From positions 63,260 through 120,934 of the forward strand of contig NZ_JACSQQ010000013.1 of the NCBI RefSeq assembly GCF_014836555.1: a DNA stretch of 57,675 bases. The letters run 5' to 3'. Shown here one piece after another: positions 50,750 through 57,675 of this stretch (positions within the stretch are counted from its first letter, which is position 1; every line of letters starts with the position of its first letter). The translations under genes were made by a program, and so were the position numbers. This DNA is from Oerskovia rustica (GTDB taxonomy: Bacteria; Actinomycetota; Actinomycetes; Actinomycetales; Cellulomonadaceae). The notes under the pieces are model-generated. The model was given only the letters and a program-made list of their open reading frames with translations. It searched no databases and was not told the origin of the DNA.

Positions 50750-53700
50750 TCAGTACTCCACTTCCTGGTTGCGCCGACGGATGACCGTGTACTCGTCGCG
50801 CTGGTTGCCGGTCGGCCCGTAGTAGTTGAAGGCGTAGGTGAGCTGGCCGTACCCGCCCAGGAGGTGCGTGGGCTTCATCATGATCATCGTCAGCGCGTTG
50901 TGGATGCCCCCTCGCTTGCCCGACGCCTCGGCCTTGGGCACGTCGATGTTGCGGTCCTTCGAGTGGTACATGTAGACCGTTCCCGTGGGCATGCGGTGCG
51001 AGACCACGGCCCGGGCCACGACCACGCCGTTGCGGTTGACCGCCTCGATCCAGTCGTTGTCCGCGATGCCCGCGGTCGCCGCGTCGCCCTCCGAGATCCA
51101 GATCGTGGGGCCCCCGCGCGAGAGCGCGAGCATGTACGGGTTGTCCTGGAACTGCGAGTGCATCGACCACTTGGAGTGCGGCGTCAGGTAGCGCACCGTG
51201 ACCTCGGTCGAGCCGGGCTCGCTGAAGCCCTGGTGACCGAAGTGGCGCGCCATGTCGAGCGGTGGCCGGTAGACCGGGAGCTGTTCGCCGAGCTCGGTCA
51301 TCCAGTCGTGGTCGACGAAGAAGTGCTGGCGCCCGGTGAGCGTGTGCCACGGCTTGAGCCGCTCGACGTTGACCACGAAGGGCGAGTACCGCCGCCCGCC
51401 CTGCTCCGAGCCGGACCACTCGTAGCTCGTGAAGACGTTCTGCGGCCCGGTCAGGGTCTGCGCGAACGTGACCTGGCGGTCGTGGTTCTCCTCCGCGAGG
51501 TCCGCGAGCGGCTTGCCGACGCGCTTCTCGAGGGCCTTGAATCCCGCGACCGAGACCGTGCCGTTGGTCGTGCCCGACAGCGCGAGGATGGCCTCGCACA
51601 TGTGCGCCGCGGTCTCGAGCGACGGGCGGCCCTTCGCGACGCCGTCCTTGCGCACGCCGTTGGCCTTCGCGAGGAACTCGACGGCCTGCTCGGGCACGAC
51701 CGTGACGCCCTTGGTCGTGGTCCCGACCTTCGAGATCAGCGGCCCGACGGCGCGCATCTTCTCGGCGATCTGCGTGTAGTCACGCTCGATCACCACGAGC
51801 CGGGGCATGGTCACGCCCGGGACGGGCTCGCACTCGCCCTTGCGCCAGTCGAGGACGACGCCGCCCGGCTGGGCCATCTCGTCCGGGGTGTCGTGCGTGA
51901 GCGGCGCCGCGATGACGTCGGTGCGTGTGCCCAGGTGGGTCTTGGCGAGCTCGGAGACCTTGTCCGCGAGGCCCAGGAACGCGTCGTAGTCGGTCCTGGC
52001 CTGCCACGGTGGTGCGATCGCCGCATTGAGCGCGTGCACGAACGGGTGCATGTCCGTGGTCGAGATGTCCTGCTTCTCGTACCAGGTCGCCGCGGGCAGG
52101 ACCACGTCGGCGAACAGCGACGTCGAGGTCATGCGGAAGTCGATGTTGGTCAGCAGGTCGAGCTTGCCCTCGGGGGCCTCGTCGCGCCAGACGACCTCCT
52201 CGGGGCGCCGCTCGGGCGGGGTCTCGTGCGCGCGCAGCGACGAGTCCGCGCCGAGCAGGTGCTTGATGAAGTACTCGTTGCCCTTGGCCGAGTTGCCGAT
52301 GAGGTTCGCACGCCAGACCGTCAGGACGCGCGGGAAGTTCTGCGGGTCGTCGGGGTCCTCGACCGCGAACCTGAGGTTCCCGCTGCGCAGCTCGGAGACC
52401 ACGTGGTCGGCGACCGGCACGCCCGCGGCCGCGGCCTCGTCGCACAGGTCGAGCGGGTTGCGGTCGAACCCGGGGTGCGACGGCGTCCAGCCCATGCGGG
52501 CCGCCTGGGTCAGGCAGTCCATCATGCTGCGGTCCTTGAGGGTGCCCGGACCGGTCGGCGACGCGAGCTCGTCCGCACCGAAGCCCTCGTAGCGCCACTG
52601 GTCCGTCGCGGTGTACCAGAACGCCGTGCCGGCCATGTGGCGCGTGGGGCGCTGCCAGTCGAGCGCGAAGCCCATGTGCTGCTGCCCCGTCACGGGGCGC
52701 GCCTTCTCCTGCCCGACGTAGTGCGCCCACCCACCGCCGTTGACGCCCTGGCACCCGGTCAGCGTCAGGAGCGCGATGAACGTCCGGTAGATGGTGTCGG
52801 CGTGGTACCAGTGGTTGGTGCCCGCGCCCATGATGATCATCGACCTGCCCTTGCTCACCTCGGCGTTGCGCGTGAACTCGCGCGCGATCCGGGTGCACTG
52901 CTCGGCCGGGACCCCGGTCAGGGCCTCCTGCCAGGCGGGCGTCCCGGGCGACGTCACGTCGTCGTAGCCCGTGGGCCACGTGCCGGGCAGCCCCTCGCGG
53001 CCCACGCCGTACTGCGCCATGAGCAGGTCGAACACCGTCGTCACGAGGCGGTCGCCCACGCGGATCGCCGGGACGCCGCGCAGGACCGAGGAGCCGCCCT
53101 CGGTCTCCCCCACGTCGAAGCGCGGCAGCTCGACGACGACCCCCTGCGCCTCGGCTCCCGCGTGCGTCAGGCCCAGCAGGCTCAGCGCCGGGTCGTGGTC
53201 CTCGAGGTCGAGGTTCCAGCGCCCCACGCCGTCCTCGGTCCAGCGGTCGGCGAGCGTGCCGTTCGGCACCGTGAGCGCGTCCGCGGCCGCGTCGAGGAAG
53301 ACCGGGCGGAACTCGGGGCGCTGCCCCGTCGCCCCCGCGACGGGCAGCCCGTCCAGGTCGGCCGCCGTGAGGAACTTGGCGGGCCGGAAGACCGGGGCGG
53401 CTCCGCCGTCGGGCGCTGTGCCCTCCGCCGTCGCACGGGCCGCCGGGGACTCGTCGAGCGTGACCAGGAACGGCGCGTCCGTGTACGTGCGCGAGTACGC
53501 CTCGAAGTACGGGACCTGGCGGTCGCGGTAGAACTCGGTGAGCAGCACGTGGCCCATGGCCTGCGCGAGCGCGCCGTCGGTGCCCGGGGCGGGCGCGAGC
53601 CAGTCGTCCGCGAACTTCACGTTGTCCGCGTAGTCGGGGCTGACCGCGACGACCTTCGTCCCCTTGTAGCGGGCCTCGGCCAGGAAGTGCGCGTCGGGCG

Positions 53701-54517
53701 TGCGTGTCACGGGGACGTTCGAGCCCCACATCATGATGTAGCTCGAGTTCCACCAGTCGCCCGACTCCGGGACGTCGGTCTGGTCGCCCCAGATCTGCGG
53801 GCTCGCGGGCGGCAGGTCCGCGTACCAGTCGTAGAAGCTCAGCAGGGTCCCGCCGATCATCGACAGGAAGCGCGTCCCGACACCGAAGCTCGCCATCGAC
53901 ATCGCGGGGATCGGGGTGAACCCGACACAGCGGTCCGGCCCGTACGCCTTGATCGTGTAGACGTGGGCCGCGGCCATGATCTCGGTCGCGAGCTCCCAGT
54001 CCGCGCGGACCAGGCCGCCCTTGCCGCGAGCGCGCTTGTAGAGCGTCGCCTTGAGCGGGCTCTCGACGACCTCGGCCCACGCGAGCACCGGGTCGCCCAG
54101 GCGGCAGCGCGCGTCGAGGTACATGTCGAGCAGGACGCCGCGCACATAGGGATATCGCACGCGCGACGGCGAGTACGTGTACCAGGAGAACGAGGCGCCG
54201 CGCGGGCAGCCGCGCGGCTCGTACTCGGGGCTGTCGAGCCCCGTCGTCGGGTAGTCCGTGCCCTGGTGCTCCCACGTGATGAGGCCGTCCTTGACGTATA
54301 CGTCCCACGCGCACGAGCCCGTGCAGTTCACGCCGTGCGTCGAGCGCACGACCTTGTCGTGCGCCCACCGGTCACGGTAGAACCGGTCCCACTCCGAGGG
54401 GTCCGTCTCGATCATGGCGTGCGCCGAGTCGAACACCTCCGTCTGCGGGAAGTGGCTGCGCGTCCTGAGCAGCTTCTTCATCAGGGGCGACATCGTCGCG
54501 GGGTCGTCGATGGTCAT
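50750..54517 (-). CDS. narG: respiratory nitrate reductase alpha subunit NarG
   Basis: A 1,255-residue molybdenum bis-MGD enzyme that reduces nitrate to nitrite for anaerobic respiration. The N-terminal FS0 cluster ligands are H61, C65 and C69 in THGVNCTGSCAWDVYV, with the fourth Cys near 103 in EPRGCPRG. Molybdenum-binding and active-site blocks include WGDQTDVPESGDWWNSSYIMMWGSN. No Tat signal is needed, as it faces the cytoplasm. ATG 54517 follows GAGGAG by eight bases. It opens the narGHJI-moaE-moaA-moaD transcription unit, divergent from a SufR-like regulator. Confidence 0.97.
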   Translation of the reverse strand: MTIDDPATMSPLMKKLLRTRSHFPQTEVFDSAHAMIETDPSEWDRFYRDRWAHDKVVRSTHGVNCTGSCAWDVYVKDGLITWEHQGTDYPTTGLDSPEYEPRGCPRGASFSWYTYSPSRVRYPYVRGVLLDMYLDARCRLGDPVLAWAEVVESPLKATLYKRARGKGGLVRADWELATEIMAAAHVYTIKAYGPDRCVGFTPIPAMSMASFGVGTRFLSMIGGTLLSFYDWYADLPPASPQIWGDQTDVPESGDWWNSSYIMMWGSNVPVTRTPDAHFLAEARYKGTKVVAVSPDYADNVKFADDWLAPAPGTDGALAQAMGHVLLTEFYRDRQVPYFEAYSRTYTDAPFLVTLDESPAARATAEGTAPDGGAAPVFRPAKFLTAADLDGLPVAGATGQRPEFRPVFLDAAADALTVPNGTLADRWTEDGVGRWNLDLEDHDPALSLLGLTHAGAEAQGVVVELPRFDVGETEGGSSVLRGVPAIRVGDRLVTTVFDLLMAQYGVGREGLPGTWPTGYDDVTSPGTPAWQEALTGVPAEQCTRIAREFTRNAEVSKGRSMIIMGAGTNHWYHADTIYRTFIALLTLTGCQGVNGGGWAHYVGQEKARPVTGQQHMGFALDWQRPTRHMAGTAFWYTATDQWRYEGFGADELASPTGPGTLKDRSMMDCLTQAARMGWTPSHPGFDRNPLDLCDEAAAAGVPVADHVVSELRSGNLRFAVEDPDDPQNFPRVLTVWRANLIGNSAKGNEYFIKHLLGADSSLRAHETPPERRPEEVVWRDEAPEGKLDLLTNIDFRMTSTSLFADVVLPAATWYEKQDISTTDMHPFVHALNAAIAPPWQARTDYDAFLGLADKVSELAKTHLGTRTDVIAAPLTHDTPDEMAQPGGVVLDWRKGECEPVPGVTMPRLVVIERDYTQIAEKMRAVGPLISKVGTTTKGVTVVPEQAVEFLAKANGVRKDGVAKGRPSLETAAHMCEAILALSGTTNGTVSVAGFKALEKRVGKPLADLAEENHDRQVTFAQTLTGPQNVFTSYEWSGSEQGGRRYSPFVVNVERLKPWHTLTGRQHFFVDHDWMTELGEQLPVYRPPLDMARHFGHQGFSEPGSTEVTVRYLTPHSKWSMHSQFQDNPYMLALSRGGPTIWISEGDAATAGIADNDWIEAVNRNGVVVARAVVSHRMPTGTVYMYHSKDRNIDVPKAEASGKRGGIHNALTMIMMKPTHLLGGYGQLTYAFNYYGPTGNQRDEYTVIRRRNQEVEY

Positions 54518-54645
54518 GGCGAGTGCTCCTCGGGAACGGCGTGGGGGGCGTTCGTGCGATGGTTGTCGTGGTGAGGACGTCGGCCGGGGGCAGCCGGACG
54601 CCTCGACGTCAGTGGTCCACGAGCGGGAAGAAGTGGGGCGAGCAG

Positions 54646-55512
54646 GTGCCCAGGCAGCAGGTCTACGGAGGTTTCGACGGCACGACGGGTCGCAGCGACC
54701 ACGGCGGCAGGCGTACGCACGTCATCCAGCTGCTGCGCGACTCCAAGGCGCCGGTGTCCGTCCAGGACATCGCCGACGAGGTCGGCATCCACCAGAACAC
54801 CGCGCGCTTCCACCTGGAGTCGCTCGTCGACGCCGGGCTCGCCGAGCGCACCCAGCAGACCCGGACGACGCCCGGCCGGCCCAAGGTGCTCTACCGCGGC
54901 ACCCTGCCCAACCAGACGCACGAGCGAGCCCAGGCCTACCGGCTCCTGGCCGAGGCGCTCACGACCGCTGTCGCCGCCAACGTGCCCGAGGCCGCGACCC
55001 TCACCTACACCGTGGGCCGCACGTGGGGGCAGAAGCTCGCCGACTGCCCCGCCCCGGGCGAGGTGCTCACCGAGGACGAGGTCTCGACCCTGCTCGTGTC
55101 CAAGCTCGACGCGCTGTGGTTCGCGCCGACCCCGCGCGGCGAGCCGTCCGCGCAGGTCTCCGCACCCGGCAAGGGCATGGACGCGCTCGTGCTCAACAAC
55201 TGCCCGTTCGTGGCGACCGCCCGCAGCACACCGCAGGTCGTGTGCTCGCTGCACGCGGGCTTCATCAACGGCACCCTGGCCGAGCTCGGCTCGGACCTGC
55301 GCGCCACGGCCCTGGTGCCGAACTTCGGCCAGCACCACTGCGTCGCGCGGCTCGAGACCGTCGACCGGGGACGCCACGACGAGGCCGCACCGATCCCGAT
55401 CGTCGTGTCCGGGGCGCCGGGGGCCGCGGGGCCCGGGGCTCTCGGCACCGCCGGCCCCCCCCCCCCCCGCCCCGGGGGGGGGGGGGGACGTCCTCGTGTG
55501 AACGGCAGGTGA
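54646..55512 (+). CDS. SufR-like winged-helix regulator with Fe-S cysteines, divergent from narG
   Basis: A 288-residue regulator (3' end uncertain). The winged helix is at about 22-80: THVIQLLRDSKAPVSVQDIADEVGIHQNTARFHLESLVDAGL, then the wing TPGRPKVLYRGT. The C-terminal half carries cysteines in SufR-like order: C186 in LNNCPFVATA, C200 in QVVCSLHAGFINGTL and C232 in QHHCVARLE, likely ligands of a redox-sensitive Fe-S cluster. Located head-to-head with narG, it probably controls nitrate respiration by oxygen or NO. GTG 54646 is a best guess. The last residues are encoded by the C14-G-C4-G14 tract and are probably wrong. Confidence 0.8.
   Translation: MPRQQVYGGFDGTTGRSDHGGRRTHVIQLLRDSKAPVSVQDIADEVGIHQNTARFHLESLVDAGLAERTQQTRTTPGRPKVLYRGTLPNQTHERAQAYRLLAEALTTAVAANVPEAATLTYTVGRTWGQKLADCPAPGEVLTEDEVSTLLVSKLDALWFAPTPRGEPSAQVSAPGKGMDALVLNNCPFVATARSTPQVVCSLHAGFINGTLAELGSDLRATALVPNFGQHHCVARLETVDRGRHDEAAPIPIVVSGAPGAAGPGALGTAGPPPPRPGGGGGRPRVNGR
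55455..55487. repeat. C14-G-C4-G14 homopolymer palindrome
   Basis: Fourteen C, one G, four C and fourteen G in a row, an ideal 14-bp hairpin with a five-base loop. It lies at the very end of the SufR-like reading frame. Such a run is extraordinary even at this GC content; an assembly or sequencing artefact is the leading explanation, a real terminator or slippery tract the alternative. Confidence 0.85.
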
Positions 55513-55612
55513 CATCTCGGACGCGCGGCGTGTTGCCTCGACACCGGAGAACCACACGGGCGTAGTTTCGAACGTGACGGACGACACACGTCGTCCTCCG
55601 GGAGGCCATCCG

Positions 55613-55777
55613 ATGGAGTTCTTGCTCCGCGCAGGAGGGCCGGCACCGGCCCTCGTCGGCCGGTCGCCTGCCCCACCAGCACGAACGGCGCCGTGCGCCG
55701 GAGGGAGCCTGCTGTGGTCCGAACCGCTTCTGCTTCTGGAGCTGCACCCGACGTCAGGGACGCGTCCCGTGACATGA
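55613..55777 (+). CDS. small ORF overlapping phoH2 (possible PhoAT-like partner)
   Basis: A 54-residue ORF beginning [16 protein letters not shown] with a strong GGAGG seven bases upstream. Its TGA overlaps the phoH2 ATG as ATGA, so translation of the two should be coupled. It has no recognised domain. In mycobacteria a short gene upstream of phoH2 (phoAT) encodes an antitoxin-like partner; here the role is inferred only from position. A longer in-frame start (GTG 55574) has no ribosome site. Confidence 0.5.
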   Translation: MEFLLRAGGPAPALVGRSPAPPARTAPCAGGSLLWSEPLLLLELHPTSGTRPVT

Positions 55778-57120
55778 CGAGCCCCGACACCCCCGCGGCC
55801 TCTGCGGGGCGTCGCACCTTCGTCATCGACACGTCCGTGCTCCTGTCCGACCCGCGAGCGATGCTGCGCTTCGCCGAGCACGACGTCGTCCTCCCCGTCG
55901 TCGTCATCACCGAGCTCGAGGCCAAGCGCCACCACGCCGAGCTCGGGTACTTCGCCCGCAGCGCGCTGCGCATGCTCGACGACCTGCGGGTCAAGCACGG
56001 TCGCCTCGACGCCCCGCTGCCCGTGGGGGCCGTCGGCGGGACGCTGCGCGTCGAGCTCAACCACACGGACCCGGGCGTGCTCCCCGCCGGCTTCCGCCTG
56101 GGCGACAACGACACGCGCATCCTGTCGGTCGCGGCCAACCTCGCGGACGAGGGCTGCGACGTGACCGTGGTGTCCAAGGACCTGCCCATGCGCGTCAAGG
56201 CCTCCGCGGTGGGGCTGCGCGCGGAGGAGTACCGGGCCGAGCTCGCGATCGACTCGGGCTGGACCGGCATGGGCGAGATCGACATGAGCGACGAGCAGAT
56301 GGCCGACCTGTGGGAGCACGAGTCGGTCGAGCTCTCGGCGCTCGACGCCGCCACGGTCGCGGCCGCCGAGCCGCTCCTGGTCCACTCGGGGCTCGTGATC
56401 CACTCGCCGCGCGGCTCGGCGCTCGGCCGGGTCACGGCCGACAAGCACGTGCAGCTCGTCCGGGGGGACCAGGACGTGTTCGGCGTGCACGGGCGCTCGG
56501 CCGAGCAGCGCATCGCGATCGACCTGCTGCTCGACGAGGAGATCGGGATCGTGTCGCTCGGCGGCCGTGCCGGGACGGGCAAGTCGGCGCTCGCGCTCTG
56601 CGCGGGCCTCGAGGCGGTGCTGGAGAAGAGGCAGCACCGCAAGATCATGGTCTTCCGCCCCCTGTACGCCGTGGGCGGGCAGGAGCTCGGCTACCTGCCG
56701 GGGTCCGAGGCCGAGAAGATGAACCCGTGGGCGCAGGCGGTCTTCGACACCCTGGGGGCGCTCGTGTCCAAGGAGGTCATGGACGAGGTCGTGGACCGCG
56801 ACGTCCTGGAGGTCCTGCCCCTGACCCACATCCGCGGTCGCTCGCTCCACGACGCGTTCGTCATCGTCGACGAGGCCCAGTCCCTCGAGCGCAACGTCCT
56901 GCTCACGGTGCTCTCACGGATCGGGCAGTCCTCCCGGGTCGTCCTCACGCACGACGTCGCGCAGCGCGACAACCTGCGCGTCGGGCGGCACGACGGCGTC
57001 GCGGCCGTGATCGAGGCGCTCAAGGGGCACCCGCTGTTCGCGCACGTGACCCTGACGCGGTCCGAGCGCTCGCCCGTCGCGGCGCTCGTGACCGAGATGC
57101 TGGAGAGCATCGAGGTCTGA
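55774..57120 (+). CDS. phoH2: PIN-PhoH fusion protein (PhoH2-type RNase/helicase)
   Basis: A 448-residue protein joining a toxin-like PIN ribonuclease domain (about 12-150) to a PhoH ATPase domain (about 235-445). PIN acidic residues are D19 in [13 protein letters not shown] in ITELEAK and D-N-D in RLGDNDTRI. PhoH Walker A is [10 protein letters not shown] (about 263-272), Walker B is FVIVDEAQS, and the C-terminal [15 protein letters not shown] is conserved. Mycobacterial PhoH2 unwinds and cleaves RNA. ATG 55774 overlaps the small upstream ORF. Confidence 0.93.
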   Translation: MTSPDTPAASAGRRTFVIDTSVLLSDPRAMLRFAEHDVVLPVVVITELEAKRHHAELGYFARSALRMLDDLRVKHGRLDAPLPVGAVGGTLRVELNHTDPGVLPAGFRLGDNDTRILSVAANLADEGCDVTVVSKDLPMRVKASAVGLRAEEYRAELAIDSGWTGMGEIDMSDEQMADLWEHESVELSALDAATVAAAEPLLVHSGLVIHSPRGSALGRVTADKHVQLVRGDQDVFGVHGRSAEQRIAIDLLLDEEIGIVSLGGRAGTGKSALALCAGLEAVLEKRQHRKIMVFRPLYAVGGQELGYLPGSEAEKMNPWAQAVFDTLGALVSKEVMDEVVDRDVLEVLPLTHIRGRSLHDAFVIVDEAQSLERNVLLTVLSRIGQSSRVVLTHDVAQRDNLRVGRHDGVAAVIEALKGHPLFAHVTLTRSERSPVAALVTEMLESIEV

Positions 57121-57140
57121 GTCCTGGCGCACCGGCCCGT

Positions 57141-57176
57141 GTCGTGGCTCCGGTCCGCGGGGACCGGGGCCACGAC
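57141..57176. terminator. 16-bp hairpin after phoH2, probably bidirectional
   Basis: GTCGTGGC-T-CCGGTCC (57141-57156) pairs with GGACCGG-G-GCCACGAC (57161-57176) through one T-G wobble around a GCGG loop. It lies 20 bases after the phoH2 stop and 16 bases before the stop of the converging FUSC gene. There is no T tract, as with other such elements in the window. Confidence 0.75.
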
Positions 57177-57192
57177 TGCGCCTCCCTGCCGC

Positions 57193-57675
57193 TCAGGCCA
57201 CGGCCCGCCGGGTGCTCCGTGGGGTCGGGCGGTGTCGCGCGTGGACCAGCACCACGGCGAGCACGCCGACGACCGCGCCCACCGCCGTGTCGAGGGCGCG
57301 GTCGAGCGCGATGCCCTCGACCGACCCGCCGAGCGACGTCATGAGCAGGGCCATGGGCGTGATGGTCAGCATCGCGAGGCCGTAGTGGCGCATGACGACG
57401 ATCTCCGTGACGACCTGCAGCACGACGACGAGGGCCGCGGTCGCCCAGAAGCCGAGGTGCAGGTCGAGCAGCGGCCACGCGATCAGGGCGCCCGCGACGG
57501 TGCCGAGCGCCCGCTGGAGCGCGCGGACCACGGCGTGCTGCGTCGTCGTGCCCTGGAGCGTCGCCGTGGCGCCCATCGCCGCCCAGGCCGGGTGCCCGAA
57601 CCCTGCGACGTGCGCGGCCGCCGCCGCGGCGGCGGCCGCGCGGGTGACCCGCCCCGCGCGCAGCCGCCCCCCCCC
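57193..57675 (-). CDS. FUSC-family membrane protein, C-terminal part only
   Basis: The last 160 codons of a FUSC/aromatic-acid-exporter-type membrane protein, cut by the window end at 57675. Typical features are GHPAWAAMGATATLQGTTTQHAVVRALQRALGTVAGALIAWPLL, the VLQVVTEIVVMRHYGLAMLTITPMALLM helices and a C-terminal helix ending in Arg-rich residues. An eight-or-more Ala stretch precedes it. The frame runs openly to the edge, so the start is outside; the internal ATG at 57576 is not the true start. Confidence 0.85.
   Translation of the reverse strand, partial: GGGRLRAGRVTRAAAAAAAAAHVAGFGHPAWAAMGATATLQGTTTQHAVVRALQRALGTVAGALIAWPLLDLHLGFWATAALVVVLQVVTEIVVMRHYGLAMLTITPMALLMTSLGGSVEGIALDRALDTAVGAVVGVLAVVLVHARHRPTPRSTRRAVA

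Noticed and set aside
50537-54574. Very long open frame (about 1,345 codons) on the plus strand opposite narG
   Set aside because: It is the GC-skew shadow of narG and part of narH: low-complexity Arg/Val/Gly composition, no domain, and no ribosome site.

Overview
This is a gene-dense, very GC-rich stretch typical of an actinomycete. The LexA box type, the ImuA-ImuB-DnaE2 mutasome, the many leaderless TANNNT promoters and the gene families suggest a Micrococcales member, probably near Cellulomonadaceae/Promicromonosporaceae (inference; no 16S present). The window looks like a whole contig: it opens inside one copy of a tandemly duplicated tRNA-Leu unit and closes in a C run inside a truncated gene. 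At least two genes carry one-base frameshifts at six-base G/C runs, and the regulator beside narG ends in a C14-G-C4-G14 tract, so homopolymer lengths here should be distrusted.

Layout. 1-5.6 kb: tRNA-Leu(GAG) duplication, an orphan M15 peptidase, an LssY-type membrane protein, then an alkylation-repair block (ogt paralogue, ECF sigma, ogt, alkA) with four-base stop/start overlaps. 5.8-9.1 kb: membrane hydrolase-like protein, a RIO1-type kinase behind a structured leader with its own small ORF, an oxidoreductase and an NTF2-fold protein. 9.1-11.8 kb: leuS controlled by a Leu-codon leader peptide and an intrinsic terminator. 11.9-14.7 kb: small accessory genes (DUF952, TetR with a palindromic operator, GNAT, NPQPLPP protein, lipoprotein). 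14.7-20.9 kb: LexA-controlled imuA-imuB-dnaE2. 21.2-22.4 kb: PEBP and YbaK pair. 22.4-27.7 kb: iron-siderophore uptake (ABC ATPase, binding protein, fused double FecCD permease, siderophore-interacting reductase) from two matching promoters whose -10 boxes lie inside DtxR-type boxes. 27.7-32.1 kb: universal stress protein and an ABC export pair. 32.2-33.7 kb: an archaeal-type, probably non-discriminating AspRS behind a translational T-box. 33.8-40.6 kb: a carboxylate/pyruvate module (CstA, YbdD, LytS-like kinase, LytTR regulator, small membrane protein, sodium symporter). 40.6-45.9 kb: ABC-F protein, glycosyltransferase and mixed genes. 45.4-54.5 kb: narGHJI joined to moaE, moaA and moaD in one transcription unit, with a divergent SufR-like Fe-S regulator. 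55.6-57.1 kb: a PIN-PhoH protein with a small overlapping upstream ORF, then the C-terminal part of a FUSC-family membrane protein.

The strongest leads are the RNA-level switches: the leuS attenuator, the AspRS T-box and the mutually exclusive hairpins ahead of the RIO kinase. Next come the sigma-factor-led alkylation operon, the LytTR-like repeats next to a CRP-type palindrome at the cstA promoter, and a possible antitoxin-like gene overlapping phoH2. All functional statements come from reading the sequence and remembered family knowledge; no database search was run.
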